A stretch of DNA of 39,910 nt, from the NCBI GenBank assembly GCA_017535925.1, contig JAFXTD010000023.1:1-39910 (forward strand), read 5' to 3'. This stretch comes from Selenomonadaceae bacterium (GTDB lineage: Bacteria > Bacillota > Negativicutes > Selenomonadales > Selenomonadaceae). The translations under genes were made by a program, and so were the position numbers. Positions 32,401 through 38,951 of this stretch are shown one piece after another. The notes under the pieces were generated by a model. It was not told the origin of the DNA, ran no database searches, and saw only the letters and a list, made by a program, of their open reading frames with translations. Within the stretch, counting starts at the first letter, position 1. Each line of letters starts with the position of its first letter.

Positions 32401-33158
32401 GCGAATACGACAGCGCGAAGGTTTGGCAAAAAGCCGGCGGCGTTCCCGAAATTTTTATCGTTCGCAACTTGACGCCTCAAGCTGTCGAAGAAAGTATCGA
32501 GGCGATGACCGGAAAGATTCGTGCCGCGCAGATTATCATGTTGCCGGGCGGCTTCAGCGGCGGCGACGAACCCGACGGCAGCGGAAAATTCATTGCGGCG
32601 ACGTTTCGCAATCCGAAAATCGCGGAAGAAGTCATGAAACTTTTGCGCGAACGCGACGGCTTGATTTTGGGCATTTGCAACGGCTTTCAAGCACTGATTA
32701 AATTGGGCTTGCTTCCCTACGGCGAAATTCGCGACCTTGAGGAAGATTCTCCGACTTTAACGCACAACTCTTTGGGTCGACACGTCAGCCAATACGTTCG
32801 CACACGAATCACGAGCAACTTATCGCCTTGGCTTGCGAAAAATAAAATCGGCGACGTTCACGCGATACCTGTTTCACACGGTGAAGGCAGATTCGCCGCG
32901 AACGAGGCTTGGCTCAAAAAACTTTCCGACAACGGTCAAATCGCCACGCAATACGTTGACGATAAAAATAATCCTGCAAGCGAACTTCCGTATAATCCGA
33001 ACGGTTCGGCTTGGGCGATTGAGGGAATAACCGACGCGAGCGGAAAAATTTTCGGCAAGATGGGTCACTCCGAGCGAATCGGCGAACACGTTGCAAAAAA
33101 TATTCACGGCGAAAAAGACCAAAAACTTTTCGAGGCGGGAGTTGAGTACTTTGAATAA
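29499..33158 (+). CDS. purL: Phosphoribosylformylglycinamidine synthase (single chain)
   Basis: PurL makes formylglycinamidine ribonucleotide in purine synthesis using ATP and glutamine. The 1219-residue protein is the clostridial single-chain type with fused glutaminase: N-terminal PurS-like domain, synthetase with DTYWSDHCRHTTF, VMFKNETHNHPTEIEPFGG, VGGRTGRDGIGG-type loop (LGGRTGRDGIGGATGSS) and FGAGGVAVAVGELA, then a second half (FSKAYLTFQEYF) and the C-terminal amidotransferase with FPGTNCEYD, the cysteine in GICNGFQALIKLG, and SHGEGRF. I start at ATG 29499 after GAGGAGG. Three heptamer arrays (31302-31333, 32086-32120, 32322-32352) are read in frame, encoding VRCQVSGIRCQED, QLGIRNEELGIN and LTADSYQLTAK, apparently in loops or the linker before the glutaminase. 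The next ORF overlaps its stop. Confidence 0.95.
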   Translation: MVKRIYVEKREGFDVPAKNLLEDFRETFDVKLSGVRLLVRYDVEGLSDEDFSKVRDIVFREPNVDKFYFELPADLDAEKTFAVEYLPGQFDQRADSAAQCVQLVTGKDLPTIHSARVISLIGDVSAEDFAKIKAYSINAIESREATFDLPATLKISAETPPDVETLKNFNDMNDTALKKFLTERGLAMNLDDLKFCQSYFRDEESRPPTITELKVIDTYWSDHCRHTTFTTAIDEVTFDAGAEVIERAFKEYLAVHNPAKDISLMDLGTIGAKIVKPKNLDTSEEINACSIKIKAVIDGREEDWLVMFKNETHNHPTEIEPFGGAATCLGGAIRDPLSGRSYVYQAMRVTGAADPRKKFSETLPGKLPQKKIVRGAAQGYSSYGNQIGLATGQVKEIYHEGYLAKRMEIGAVIAAAPAGNVIRSRPVAGDKVVLLGGRTGRDGIGGATGSSKVHTTESLTTAGAEVQKGNPPTERKIQRLFRNPSAAKLIKRCNDFGAGGVAVAVGELAAGLQINLDAVRKKYDGLDGTELAISESQERMAVVLDKNDVEKFIALADEENLEAYVVAEVTNSGRMIMNWRGSEIVSISRKFFDTNGVKRHVRCQVSGIRCQEDEKKISWLENLRGLNVCSQKGLVERFDSTIGAATVLMPFGGKNQLTPAEGMVAKIPCDGETSTATAMTFGFDPQISERSPFHGAIDAVTSSLAKLTALGADFSKAYLTFQEYFEKLGDVPEKWGKSLVALLGAFVAQKNFGVAAIGGKDSMSGTFENIHVPPTLVSFAVALVDAAKIISPEFKAPNHKVYLVECPRDKDGVPDFDALKKNFSKVHELICKGKIISAMSLQAGGIAEAISKMAIGNDIGFCQLGIRNEELGINYGSLIVEATTELEFKLLGETISEPVIKIGDEKISLDDVKKSLTEPLEKIFPTRTKSFEQKIPNETKNLTADSYQLTAKIAKPRIFIPVFPGTNCEYDSAKVWQKAGGVPEIFIVRNLTPQAVEESIEAMTGKIRAAQIIMLPGGFSGGDEPDGSGKFIAATFRNPKIAEEVMKLLRERDGLILGICNGFQALIKLGLLPYGEIRDLEEDSPTLTHNSLGRHVSQYVRTRITSNLSPWLAKNKIGDVHAIPVSHGEGRFAANEAWLKKLSDNGQIATQYVDDKNNPASELPYNPNGSAWAIEGITDASGKIFGKMGHSERIGEHVAKNIHGEKDQKLFEAGVEYFE
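31302..31333 (+). repeat. Heptamer array in purL (AGGTGTC unit)
   Basis: AGGTGTC, AGGTGTC, AGGTATC, AGGTGTC, AGG: unit, unit, variant, unit. It is read in frame just after DTNGVKRH, where the family is variable in length. Confidence 0.9.
32086..32120 (+). repeat. Heptamer array in purL (AATTAGG unit)
   Basis: AATTAGG, AATTAGG, AATGAGG, AATTAGG, AATTAAT: unit, unit, variant, unit. Read in frame as part of LGIRNEELGIN, just before YGSLIVE. Confidence 0.9.
32322..32352 (+). repeat. Heptamer array in purL (CTGACAG unit)
   Basis: CTGACAG, CTGACAG, CTATCAG, CTGACAG, CTA: unit, unit, variant, unit. Read in frame within the linker before the glutaminase domain (AKPRIFIPVFPG). Confidence 0.9.
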
Positions 33159-33885
33159 AAAATTTTACGTGGCGGCTTGCGTCTTCACGGAAGAATATCC
33201 CGCGTTGAGCAAAAAAATTTGCGATTACCTGCGCGAAAAATTTTCCATGCCGATAATCCGCTGTTGCGTCGACAAATACAAGGTCGCCGAATTTGAACAG
33301 CGCATGCCGGAAAATTATCGTGACGAGTGGCGGGCGATTAAACACTTTGAAAAATTTCCGGCGGGTAGCACGCTTGTTTCAATTTGTCATAACTGCTCGG
33401 CGATTTTCGAGGAGAGGCACCCCGAATTTTTCCGCGAATCGATTTGGGAATTTATTCTTGCCGATAAAAATTTTCCTTACCCGAATCATCACGGCGAGGA
33501 AATTACGATTCAAGATTGTTGGCGGTCGAAAGAAAATTCGGCGGAGCAAGAGGCGGCTCGTGAACTTTTGCGGCGCATGAATTTTAAAATCGTCGAGCTT
33601 GAAGAAAATCACGGGCGAACAAAATTTTGCGGCGTGTCTTTGTATCAACCGCAACCGCCGCGCAATCCGAAACTTGCCCCGAAAAGATTTTTGCACGGCG
33701 CGCAAGGTTTGTTTCAAGAGCACACGCCCGAACAAAAAAAATCGCTCATGCTGGAGCACTGCGCAAAGATTCGGACGGAAAAAGTTGCGGCGTATTGCCA
33801 TTATTGCATTCGCGGTTTAAAATTGGGCGGAGCCAAAGCATTTCACTTGGCGCAACTGTTATTCGAGGAAGGTGGACAATATTAA
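33151..33885 (+). CDS. Cysteine-rich protein with a CCG-like motif
   Basis: A 244-residue soluble protein. Cysteines near the start follow C-x27-CC-x39-CxxC (AACVF ... IIRCCVDKY ... SICHNCSAIF), close to the CCG domain of heterodisulfide reductase subunit B and other iron-sulfur or zinc proteins, and further single cysteines occur in QDCWRSKEN, KFCGVS and YCHYC. So it may bind a metal cluster and act in thiol or redox chemistry (inference). Start is TTG 33151 (LNKKFYVAACVF), nine bases after GGGAG and overlapping the purL TAA; a TTG at 33142 is also possible. The stop overlaps the next gene. It is probably co-expressed with purL and the DUF2156 gene. Confidence 0.6.
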   Translation: MNKKFYVAACVFTEEYPALSKKICDYLREKFSMPIIRCCVDKYKVAEFEQRMPENYRDEWRAIKHFEKFPAGSTLVSICHNCSAIFEERHPEFFRESIWEFILADKNFPYPNHHGEEITIQDCWRSKENSAEQEAARELLRRMNFKIVELEENHGRTKFCGVSLYQPQPPRNPKLAPKRFLHGAQGLFQEHTPEQKKSLMLEHCAKIRTEKVAAYCHYCIRGLKLGGAKAFHLAQLLFEEGGQY

Positions 33886-34783
33886 TCTGCAGAAATTGAC
33901 TTGCACAGACAAACCTGCGTTCGATAAATTTTTCGGCTCGCGCTATTGCGAAAATTCAGGGTATACGTTCACTAATTTTTTTATGTGGCGCAAGATGCGC
34001 GATTATCGCCGGGCAATAGAAGACGACGTGCTTTATATTTTCTCTTCCGACGAAAAAAATTTCTCGGCGTGGCAACCGATTGGTGCACAAGAAAAAATGC
34101 AGGACACCATCACAAAAATTTTGCACGTGGCGGAGGAAAATCGCGGCGATAAAAAATTTATGTTCGTCGTCGTGGAAAAAATTTTCGCCGAGGAGTTGGA
34201 AAAATATCCTCACGCCAAATTCAACATCACGCCCGCAAGAGACAACTTCGACTATGTTTACCTCGCGCAGGACTTGATAAATCTTTCGGGCAGAAAATTT
34301 CACGGCAAGAAAAATCATCTCAACGCCTTCCGCAAAGAACATCCCGACGCGAAATATTTGCCGATAACCGAAAAAATTATTCCGCAGTGCCGCGAAGAGT
34401 TCAACATTTGGTCTGAAATTCATAAGCGCGCCAATCCCGACGACCCGTTTATAGGCTGCGAGCAAGCTGCGATTCATGAAATTTTTGACCACTTCGAAGA
34501 GTTTAAACTCAAGGGCGGCGCGATTGTGCTTGATAATAAAGTTGCGGCGTTCACGTTCGGCGAGCGGCTCAATTCCGACACGGCAGTTATTCACGTCGAG
34601 AAGGCTGATTCAAATATTCGCGGGATTTACACGGCGATTAATCAAGCTTTCGTCGAGCATGAATGGTCTGACATGATTTATATCAATCGCGAGGAAGACA
34701 TGGGCATTGACGGCTTGCGGCAAGCCAAAGAATCTTATCGCCCGATAAAAATGATTGAAAAGTTTAACGCGACGCTTGCATAA
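33872..34783 (+). CDS. DUF2156 (phosphatidylglycerol lysyltransferase C-terminal-like) protein
   Basis: The 303-residue protein has the GNAT-fold arrangement of the C-terminal catalytic half of lysyl-phosphatidylglycerol synthase (DUF2156): SGYTFTNFFMWRKMRDYRR, FHGKKNHLNAFRKEHPDAKY and, later, INREEDMGIDGLRQAKESY with YRPIKMIEKF at the end. No membrane domain is present, so it is the soluble form found in many Firmicutes, sometimes next to flippase-like genes elsewhere; substrate unknown. GTG 33872 is used as start, overlapping the CCG-like gene; its ribosome site (GAGG) is close. A terminator follows. Confidence 0.85.
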   Translation: MDNINLQKLTCTDKPAFDKFFGSRYCENSGYTFTNFFMWRKMRDYRRAIEDDVLYIFSSDEKNFSAWQPIGAQEKMQDTITKILHVAEENRGDKKFMFVVVEKIFAEELEKYPHAKFNITPARDNFDYVYLAQDLINLSGRKFHGKKNHLNAFRKEHPDAKYLPITEKIIPQCREEFNIWSEIHKRANPDDPFIGCEQAAIHEIFDHFEEFKLKGGAIVLDNKVAAFTFGERLNSDTAVIHVEKADSNIRGIYTAINQAFVEHEWSDMIYINREEDMGIDGLRQAKESYRPIKMIEKFNATLA

Positions 34784-34789
34784 AAAAAT

Positions 34790-34817
34790 AAAAGCTCCGC
34801 CAATCGACGGGGCTTTT
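34790..34817 (+). terminator. Terminator of the purL transcript
   Basis: AAAAGCTCCG and CGGGGCTTTT (one G-U pair) around an 8-base loop, followed by T. It ends the purL, CCG-like and DUF2156 group and could also serve the convergent gene ending at 34831. Confidence 0.8.
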
Positions 34818-34830
34818 TGATTTATAACGG

Positions 34831-36438
34831 TCATTCTTTCAGGCGATACAATTTCATCATCTGCGGGAAGATGTAAACTTCGCCCTTGAATAAATATTTT
34901 TCTTCAAGCAGCTGTTCAAGTTCGCCGTCTTCCGTTGGAGTTTTCGGAGGCTCGCCGGGCTTTCTGCTTGGGTCGGTGCCGTAGAGAATCCACAGCGGAT
35001 AATCTTTTCGGACGTTATCAAACCATTCTTTTCTGATTGCGGGATCTATTTTGCCATTAATACTGTTTAGAAAAAATTCTCGTTCGCGCGGCTTCATGTC
35101 AGCATAAATTACCCAATGCGGCGCGTTGCAATAATCGCCCCAACAAACAAAAGAATCTTTTTCTTCTTCGGGAATAATCGAACTCAATTTCAAAATTTCT
35201 TCGTGTTCGTTTGAATTCAGCTCAATTACTTTACGGTTCACAGTAGGAGCAAACAGTAACAGCGTAGATTCTTCATTCAAACAAAGTTCTTTAATGCAAC
35301 ACGACGACATATAAATATCAATCACCGCGAGAATAATAAAAATTTTTAACAGAATCCTTTTGAAAGACAGCCCTGACGTTTGCCATATTTTTTGAAGTTC
35401 GTTGCGGCTCTCGTGAAGGACGGCAAACAAAATCGACATGGCGGGAAAAATAATCATCGCGTAATGACCGTAGGGGCGAAGTTTCATCAGCAGGAACGCC
35501 ATCATTGCTCCGATAAAAATTGCGCTCCATAACAGCCGGCTTTTTGAATTTTGTTTTAATGTAAGGGCGGCGACGATAATCATGATAAAGAGCGGCAAGA
35601 AATGAAACACATTGTACAGCACTTGATATTTAAACGGCAACCAGAAAGACGCGTCCGTATATTTCATGTTGAATAAAATCGTGCCGTAAATCATGTCGTA
35701 AAGTGCCTCGTGCGCCGCGAAGTAAATCACGAACGGCAAGACGATTGCCGCGAAGCCCGCGCAGAAGCTCAAAATATTTTGCCAAAGATTTTTAAAGTCT
35801 CGTGCTTGCAACAAAAATATCGCCGCCAAAAAAGTTTGACAACAAATCTGCGCGGCGTCCGAAGTCCGAATCAAAACACACGCTCCGAAACCGAAACCGT
35901 AAATAAATCCGTAAAGCGGCGGGTGGAAAAATTTTTTGCCTTCCGAATCTTTTAACGCTCGCAAGAAAACATATGCCGCCGCCGACAAAAATAAAACGCT
36001 GTATTCTTCGACGTGGTTGCCTTCCTCATAATGCGCCGCGTAAAAAATCAGTGCAATCAACAAGAAGAAAATTTTTCCAACTGTCGACGAATAAAGCTCC
36101 ATTGCCCGCCAAATGAATACGCATGACAAATATAAAAAAATTATTTGCGGCACCATGATTCCCGCGCGAGGATAAATTGCGTAGCCGATTGCGTCAATCA
36201 GAAATAACAACGGTCCTTTATTCTCAAAAAGTTCCACATAAGGCAGGTGACCTTGCGTCCAAAATTTTCCGATACTTTGAAAGATTGATGAATCACCGCC
36301 GAGCATATCATAGCGGAAACTCGTCGAATAGGAAAAAATGTAGACGAACATAAAACTCATCAGAATCATTGCGACGTGAAAAAGAATTACATTCAGAGTG
36401 AAAAACTTTTCCCTGCCGAGAAAAATTTCTTTGAACAA
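34831..36438 (-). CDS. ArnT/PMT-like (GT-C) membrane glycosyltransferase candidate
   Basis: A protein of about 535 residues with about ten to eleven membrane segments. The first outer loop has RYDMLGGDSSIF and, further on, LPYVELFENKGPLLFLID, an arrangement of acidic residue plus ENKGPL that is common in GT-C-type dolichyl- or undecaprenyl-phosphate-sugar transferases. The soluble C-terminal 130 residues (from ELNSNEHEEI) are predicted to be extracytoplasmic. Sugar donor and acceptor unknown. No ATG exists at the start; GGGAGG near 36450 favours a TTG at 36438 (10-base spacing) over those at 36447 or 36456, so the start is uncertain. It lies alone between the DUF2156 operon and the histidine kinase. 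Confidence 0.75.
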   Translation of the reverse strand: MFKEIFLGREKFFTLNVILFHVAMILMSFMFVYIFSYSTSFRYDMLGGDSSIFQSIGKFWTQGHLPYVELFENKGPLLFLIDAIGYAIYPRAGIMVPQIIFLYLSCVFIWRAMELYSSTVGKIFFLLIALIFYAAHYEEGNHVEEYSVLFLSAAAYVFLRALKDSEGKKFFHPPLYGFIYGFGFGACVLIRTSDAAQICCQTFLAAIFLLQARDFKNLWQNILSFCAGFAAIVLPFVIYFAAHEALYDMIYGTILFNMKYTDASFWLPFKYQVLYNVFHFLPLFIMIIVAALTLKQNSKSRLLWSAIFIGAMMAFLLMKLRPYGHYAMIIFPAMSILFAVLHESRNELQKIWQTSGLSFKRILLKIFIILAVIDIYMSSCCIKELCLNEESTLLLFAPTVNRKVIELNSNEHEEILKLSSIIPEEEKDSFVCWGDYCNAPHWVIYADMKPREREFFLNSINGKIDPAIRKEWFDNVRKDYPLWILYGTDPSRKPGEPPKTPTEDGELEQLLEEKYLFKGEVYIFPQMMKLYRLKE

Positions 36439-36481
36439 TATTGACAAACCTCCCAATTAAATTTCCATTAACCACTTAAAT

Positions 36482-38722
36482 TCAGACGGGAAGAATTTTT
36501 GCAAAAGTCTCCATCATCTTTGGCACGTCGATAGGTTTGGCAATGTGCGCGTTCATGCCGGCGTCAAGAGCGTTCTTCACGTCCTCGCTGAAGGCGTTGG
36601 CAGTCATAGCGATAATCGGAACATTTGCAAGCGCGGGATTTACCGGCTCGCGAATTTTTTTTGCCGCCTCGTAGCCGTTCATTATCGGCATTTGTATATC
36701 CATCAAGACCGCGTCATAATCGCCCGCCTTAGCCGCCGCGATTTTTTCGACAGCTTCTTTGCCGTCGCTTGCCGTGTCGACGATAAAGCCCTCGCTTTCG
36801 AGGAGCATCTTGGCAATTTCGCGATTAACTTCAATGTCGTCGACGAGCAAAAGTTTTTTGTTCGTGAAGTCGATAACCTTGCCCGCCGCCTGTTCGTTTT
36901 CGGAATCAAGTTCGTCTTGCATATCTTCGGCAAGTTCAAAGGTAATGTCGATGACAAATTCGGTGCCTTCGCCGGGCGCGGTGATAACTTTAATGTCGCC
37001 GCCCATGAGGTCGACGATACTTTTTGTAATCGCCATGCCGAGCCCCGTGCCTTGAATTTTGCTGACGGTCGAAGTCCTCTCACGTTCAAAAGCCTCAAAA
37101 ACTTTCGCGGCGAATTCGGGCGTCATGCCGATACCGCTGTCCTTGACGCGCAACTCATAATCGGCAAAAACGTCGCGCACTTCGCTGACCTGCTTAAGCT
37201 TGACGGAAATATTTCCTCCTTCGGGCGTGAACTTGTAAGCATTGCTCAAAAGATTCAGCAAGACGCGGTTCAAACGATTTTTATCGCAGATAACAAATTT
37301 ATTTTTGACTTCGGAAGTGTCGACGTTGAAAGAAATTTTCTTGCCCGCCATTTGCGTGGCGAACATGTCATGAACTTCTTCAAGGGCGGTGACGATGTTC
37401 ATATCGTTGAGTTCGAGTTCCATCTTGCCGCTTTCGATTCGGCTCATTTCCAACACGTCATTAATCAGCGCAAGCAAATGCTGACCGGAGGCGTCGATTT
37501 TATTCAGGTATTCGTAAATTTTATCGGGAATGTTGTCGGGGCAATATTCGTGCTTATATTTCGGGCAAGCCTCGCAGGTTGCATGAAGAGATTTCGCAAT
37601 GTTGAGGTAGCCGACGATTGCATTCATTGGCGTGCGGATATCGTGGCTCATGTTGGAAAGGAAAGTCGACTTTGCTTTATTGGCTTCTTCGGCGCGTTCC
37701 TTTTGAGCGATAAGTTCCGCCTGCTGATTTTTCAACTGTTCGCTCTGAAGTTTAATCGTATCCAAATTTTCTTGCAGCCGGTGAGTGTAAGCCTCCTGCG
37801 AATGTGCGTAACGAACTTGCATGAAGGTGTAGCCGATTAACAAAAACACGAAGAGGACACTTGAAAGAATCAGCGCGATGAGCCACGGGCGGCTCGTGAC
37901 CATTTCCTCAAGCGTGATGTTTTCGTAACGATTGACAATCCATTTTCTGTTGAGTGCTTCGAGACGACCTTCCTGTTGCATTTGAATCAAGACGGCGTTG
38001 ACTTTGACGCGGAGCATTGTGTCTTCGGGGTGCATGGCGAGCGTACCGTAGACGTGTTGAACGGCGTAGCTTGGAAAAACGTCGTTGAGGTCAAGCTCTT
38101 CTATGAAACTGCCGCCGACTTGAATCGGACAAATTGCAAATTCGTATTCGCCGCTCTTGAGTCCGTTGAAAATTTTTTTATAGGAATGGACGTAGGAAAT
38201 TTCGTCGTCGAGACCGAGCCCGGGCATGTTGTGCAAAGAGGCAACGCGTCTGCCGTAAAGTTCGGCAACGGAAGAAATTTCCTTGCGCCCGTAAACGACG
38301 TATTGTTTTTCGGTCGTCGGGAGCGTCGCGATAATCGAGGAATTATTTATAATCAAATCGCTTTCCATGTTCATGATAATATCCGCGCCGCCGCTTAGGA
38401 AAATTTTATTGGCGTCATTCCAATCCATGAGCGACAAGTCCAGATTCATTTGCAGGCGGTTGGCAATTTCATTCATCATTTCCACGTCGTAGCCCTGATA
38501 GTTGCCTTGTTCGTCGACGTAGGAATAAGGCGCGTAATCGCGGTCGGTGACAACGTGCAAAGTTTTTTTGAAGTTGTTGAGCGGCTGAACTTCGACTTTG
38601 GGCGCGTCACGAAATACACCAGAGAGATTGAAATAAATCCCCGCGAAAATTATCGCAAGAATTATCGGCAGAGCGATTGCCGCCTTCACAAGAAAATTTT
38701 TCTTTGGTGCCTGCGTGTTCAT
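36482..38722 (-). CDS. Hybrid histidine kinase with a periplasmic solute-binding sensor domain
   Basis: The 746-residue kinase starts at ATG 38722 (MNTQAPKKN, after GAAGGGAAG). Order: N-terminal membrane helix (about 9-31), an extracytoplasmic SBP_bac_3-like domain (TLHVVTDRDYAPYSYVDEQG ... VQHVYGTLAMHP), a second membrane helix (about 280-303), coiled coil, HisKA with the phospho-acceptor in MSHDIRTPMNAI, HATPase with NLLSNAYKFTPEGG and GTGLGMAITKSI, and a receiver ending with LLVDDIEVNREIAK and the phospho-accepting aspartate in LMDIQMPIMNGYEAA. It probably senses an amino acid or similar solute. Unusually, a cysteine cluster (CEACPKYKHEYC) is inserted in HisKA just after the phospho-histidine helix. 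No separate response regulator or output domain is near. Confidence 0.93.
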   Translation of the reverse strand: MNTQAPKKNFLVKAAIALPIILAIIFAGIYFNLSGVFRDAPKVEVQPLNNFKKTLHVVTDRDYAPYSYVDEQGNYQGYDVEMMNEIANRLQMNLDLSLMDWNDANKIFLSGGADIIMNMESDLIINNSSIIATLPTTEKQYVVYGRKEISSVAELYGRRVASLHNMPGLGLDDEISYVHSYKKIFNGLKSGEYEFAICPIQVGGSFIEELDLNDVFPSYAVQHVYGTLAMHPEDTMLRVKVNAVLIQMQQEGRLEALNRKWIVNRYENITLEEMVTSRPWLIALILSSVLFVFLLIGYTFMQVRYAHSQEAYTHRLQENLDTIKLQSEQLKNQQAELIAQKERAEEANKAKSTFLSNMSHDIRTPMNAIVGYLNIAKSLHATCEACPKYKHEYCPDNIPDKIYEYLNKIDASGQHLLALINDVLEMSRIESGKMELELNDMNIVTALEEVHDMFATQMAGKKISFNVDTSEVKNKFVICDKNRLNRVLLNLLSNAYKFTPEGGNISVKLKQVSEVRDVFADYELRVKDSGIGMTPEFAAKVFEAFERERTSTVSKIQGTGLGMAITKSIVDLMGGDIKVITAPGEGTEFVIDITFELAEDMQDELDSENEQAAGKVIDFTNKKLLLVDDIEVNREIAKMLLESEGFIVDTASDGKEAVEKIAAAKAGDYDAVLMDIQMPIMNGYEAAKKIREPVNPALANVPIIAMTANAFSEDVKNALDAGMNAHIAKPIDVPKMMETFAKILPV

Positions 38723-38852
38723 AAAATTCTTCCCTTCGAGCGGATACGTTTCAAAAAATTCCAACCGACGAATGATTAATCATATTTTAGCGGCGAAATG
38801 CAAATTGCGCAAGTTAAATAAAGAGTGTCGAAGTTTTTAGCCGTTGCGACCG

Positions 38853-38887
38853 AAAAAAAAAAAGCCCCGACAAATTTTGTCGAGGCT
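38853..38887 (-). terminator. Terminator of the RTX gene
   Basis: Stem AGCCTCGACAA / TTGTCGGGGCT on the minus strand with a short loop and a following T run (11 A on the plus strand, 38853-38863). It lies past the stop of the RTX gene. Confidence 0.8.
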
Positions 38888-38908
38888 GAAAAATTTTCGG
38901 TTGTCAAA

Positions 38909-38937
38909 GTTTAGCTTTTAACTTTCAGCTTTTAAAC
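38909..38937 (-). repeat. Heptamer array after the RTX gene
   Basis: Degenerate 7-base units (TTAGCTT, TTAACTT, TCAGCTT, TTAAACC) lie between the RTX gene and its terminator. Confidence 0.6.
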
Positions 38938-38951
38938 CGATCGTCAATCGC

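Noticed and set aside
201-36440. Frequent AAAAATTTTT-like runs across the window
   Set aside because: They arise mainly from lysine, asparagine, isoleucine and phenylalanine codons in both strands' genes and are not tied to any feature.
36545-37840. A 431-residue open frame opposite the histidine kinase
   Set aside because: Antisense to HisKA, HATPase and receiver domains that carry all their motifs; no ribosome site.
38784-38810. Promoter for the histidine kinase on the minus strand
   Set aside because: TAAAAT is present but the candidate -35 (TTGCGC) matches the consensus at only three positions.
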